Both the position numbers and the translations under genes were made by a program. The notes under the pieces are model-generated. The model saw nothing but the letters and a program-made list of their open reading frames with translations, did no database searches and was not told the DNA's origin. DNA of 64,000 nucleotides, taken from NCBI GenBank assembly GCA_907164885.2, contig OU015496.1, forward strand, positions 164,112,850-164,176,849, read 5' to 3'. This DNA comes from Dolomedes plantarius (Eukaryota; Arthropoda; Arachnida; Araneae; Dolomedidae). Of the stretch, positions 63,340 to 64,000 are shown in pieces; position 1 is the first letter of the stretch, and the number at the start of each line of letters is the position of its first letter.

Positions 63340-64000
63340 AAAGACGAACCAAAAAGTAGTTATCCGAATGGAATGAAAATCGGAAAATAATCTCGAGCTG
63401 GTTGGAGGGCCCTACCCATAATGCTCCAAACGTGCTCAGTGGGGGAAGAGATCGGGCGACCTTGCTGGCCAAGATAGCGTTGAGCAAGCACGATGACAAG
63501 CAGTAGAAACTCTCACTGTGTGCGGGCGGGCATTATCTTGTTGAAATTTAATCCCAGGATGGCGTGATATGAAGGGCAACACAACGGGGTGTAGAATATC
63601 GTCGACGTACCACTGTGCTGTAAGGGTTCCGCGGATGACAACCAAAGGGGTTCTGCTATGAAATGAAATGGCACCTCAGACCATCGCTCCTGGTTGTCTG
63701 CCCGTATGGCGGAAGACAGTCAGGTTGGTATCCCACCGCTGTATGGGGCGTTTCCAGACACGTATTCGCGGGTCATCGGGGTTCAATTCGAAGCGGGACT
63801 CAACACTGAAAACAATTCTACCCCAGTCAGTGACATCCAAGGTCGAATGTTCCCGACACCACTGCAAACAGTCTTGTCGATGTACAGAGATAAATGGTTG
63901 TCGGCGCAAGGGGCGCCGTGAGCTCAGCCCCCTTTCTCTGAGCCGCTTATGAATTGTCCTTACGATCACTGAAGCACCATTGCACGTAGATCAATGATAA
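63340..64000 (-). pseudogene. Tc1-like transposase, truncated by the window edge
   Basis: Reading from 63969 leftward: second HTH (IVRTIHKRLRERGLSSRRP), catalytic block VFSVESRF where the first Asp is replaced by Val, a TGA at 63676-63678 at a usual Trp position, FQQDNARPH (second Asp intact) and SPDLFP, then a one-base frameshift before TEHVWS (Glu). The C terminus beyond about 63400 is lost and no left TIR is recognisable. The first HTH lies beyond base 64000. It is a different Tc1 family from the one at 35925-37333, although related to it. Confidence 0.88.

Overview
This is eukaryotic, strongly AT-rich DNA made almost entirely of transposable elements and their remains. I found no host protein-coding exon, rRNA gene or genuine tRNA gene that I can defend. 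The mix of Tc1, mariner and pogo elements, piggyBac, hAT MITEs, Ty3/gypsy elements, an RNase H-bearing LINE and several tRNA-derived SINEs suggests an arthropod, perhaps a chelicerate such as a spider. That placement is inference from TE flavour only; no host gene supports it.

Layout, left to right. 1-8 kb: SINE copies in unassigned DNA, one SINE cut by a hAT MITE with an exact 8-bp target duplication. 8.4-10.4 kb: a decayed piggyBac transposase split by a Tc1 element on a TA. 10.7-12.9 kb: a repeat also present at 34.3 kb, a TTAA-flanked MITE and a CTAG-type repeat. 13.3-13.9 kb: a GC-richer, homeodomain-site-rich block. 15.5-15.9 kb: a chain of palindromes. 16.4-18.2 kb: SINE debris. 19.3-25.6 kb: a long-TIR MITE cut by an LTR retrotransposon that has gag, protease and an integrase zinc finger but no reverse transcriptase. 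26.7-28.1 kb: a mariner-type element. 28-35 kb: hAT MITEs, SINEs and unassigned DNA. 35.9-37.3 kb: a Tc1 element. 37.8-43.4 kb: SINEs, MITEs, a foldback with a hammerhead-like core, an orphan ORF and a GC-richer block. 44.9-47.8 kb: a run of (TA)n tracts into which a pogo MITE, an IR/DR-type Tc1 and a foldback element have landed.

The most striking structure is at 48.3-62.2 kb. One mariner-type element has its left end at 48,290 and its right end at 62,225, split by stacked insertions. I read the order as mariner, then a CTAG-type repeat, then a short TIR MITE, then a LINE (15-bp exact target duplication), then a Ty3/gypsy element (TACCT duplication, two 712-bp LTRs with no difference I could see). 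The window ends in a truncated Tc1 transposase gene on the minus strand.

The coding regions form no pathway. They are autonomous or formerly autonomous mobile-element genes, almost all broken by stops, frameshifts, truncation or lost catalytic residues. The gypsy element is the only one that looks nearly intact; a single one-base frameshift separates its reverse transcriptase from its RNase H and integrase. Candidate host information is limited to a few GC-richer, motif-dense blocks and one orphan ORF at 38.7-39.0 kb, all low confidence.
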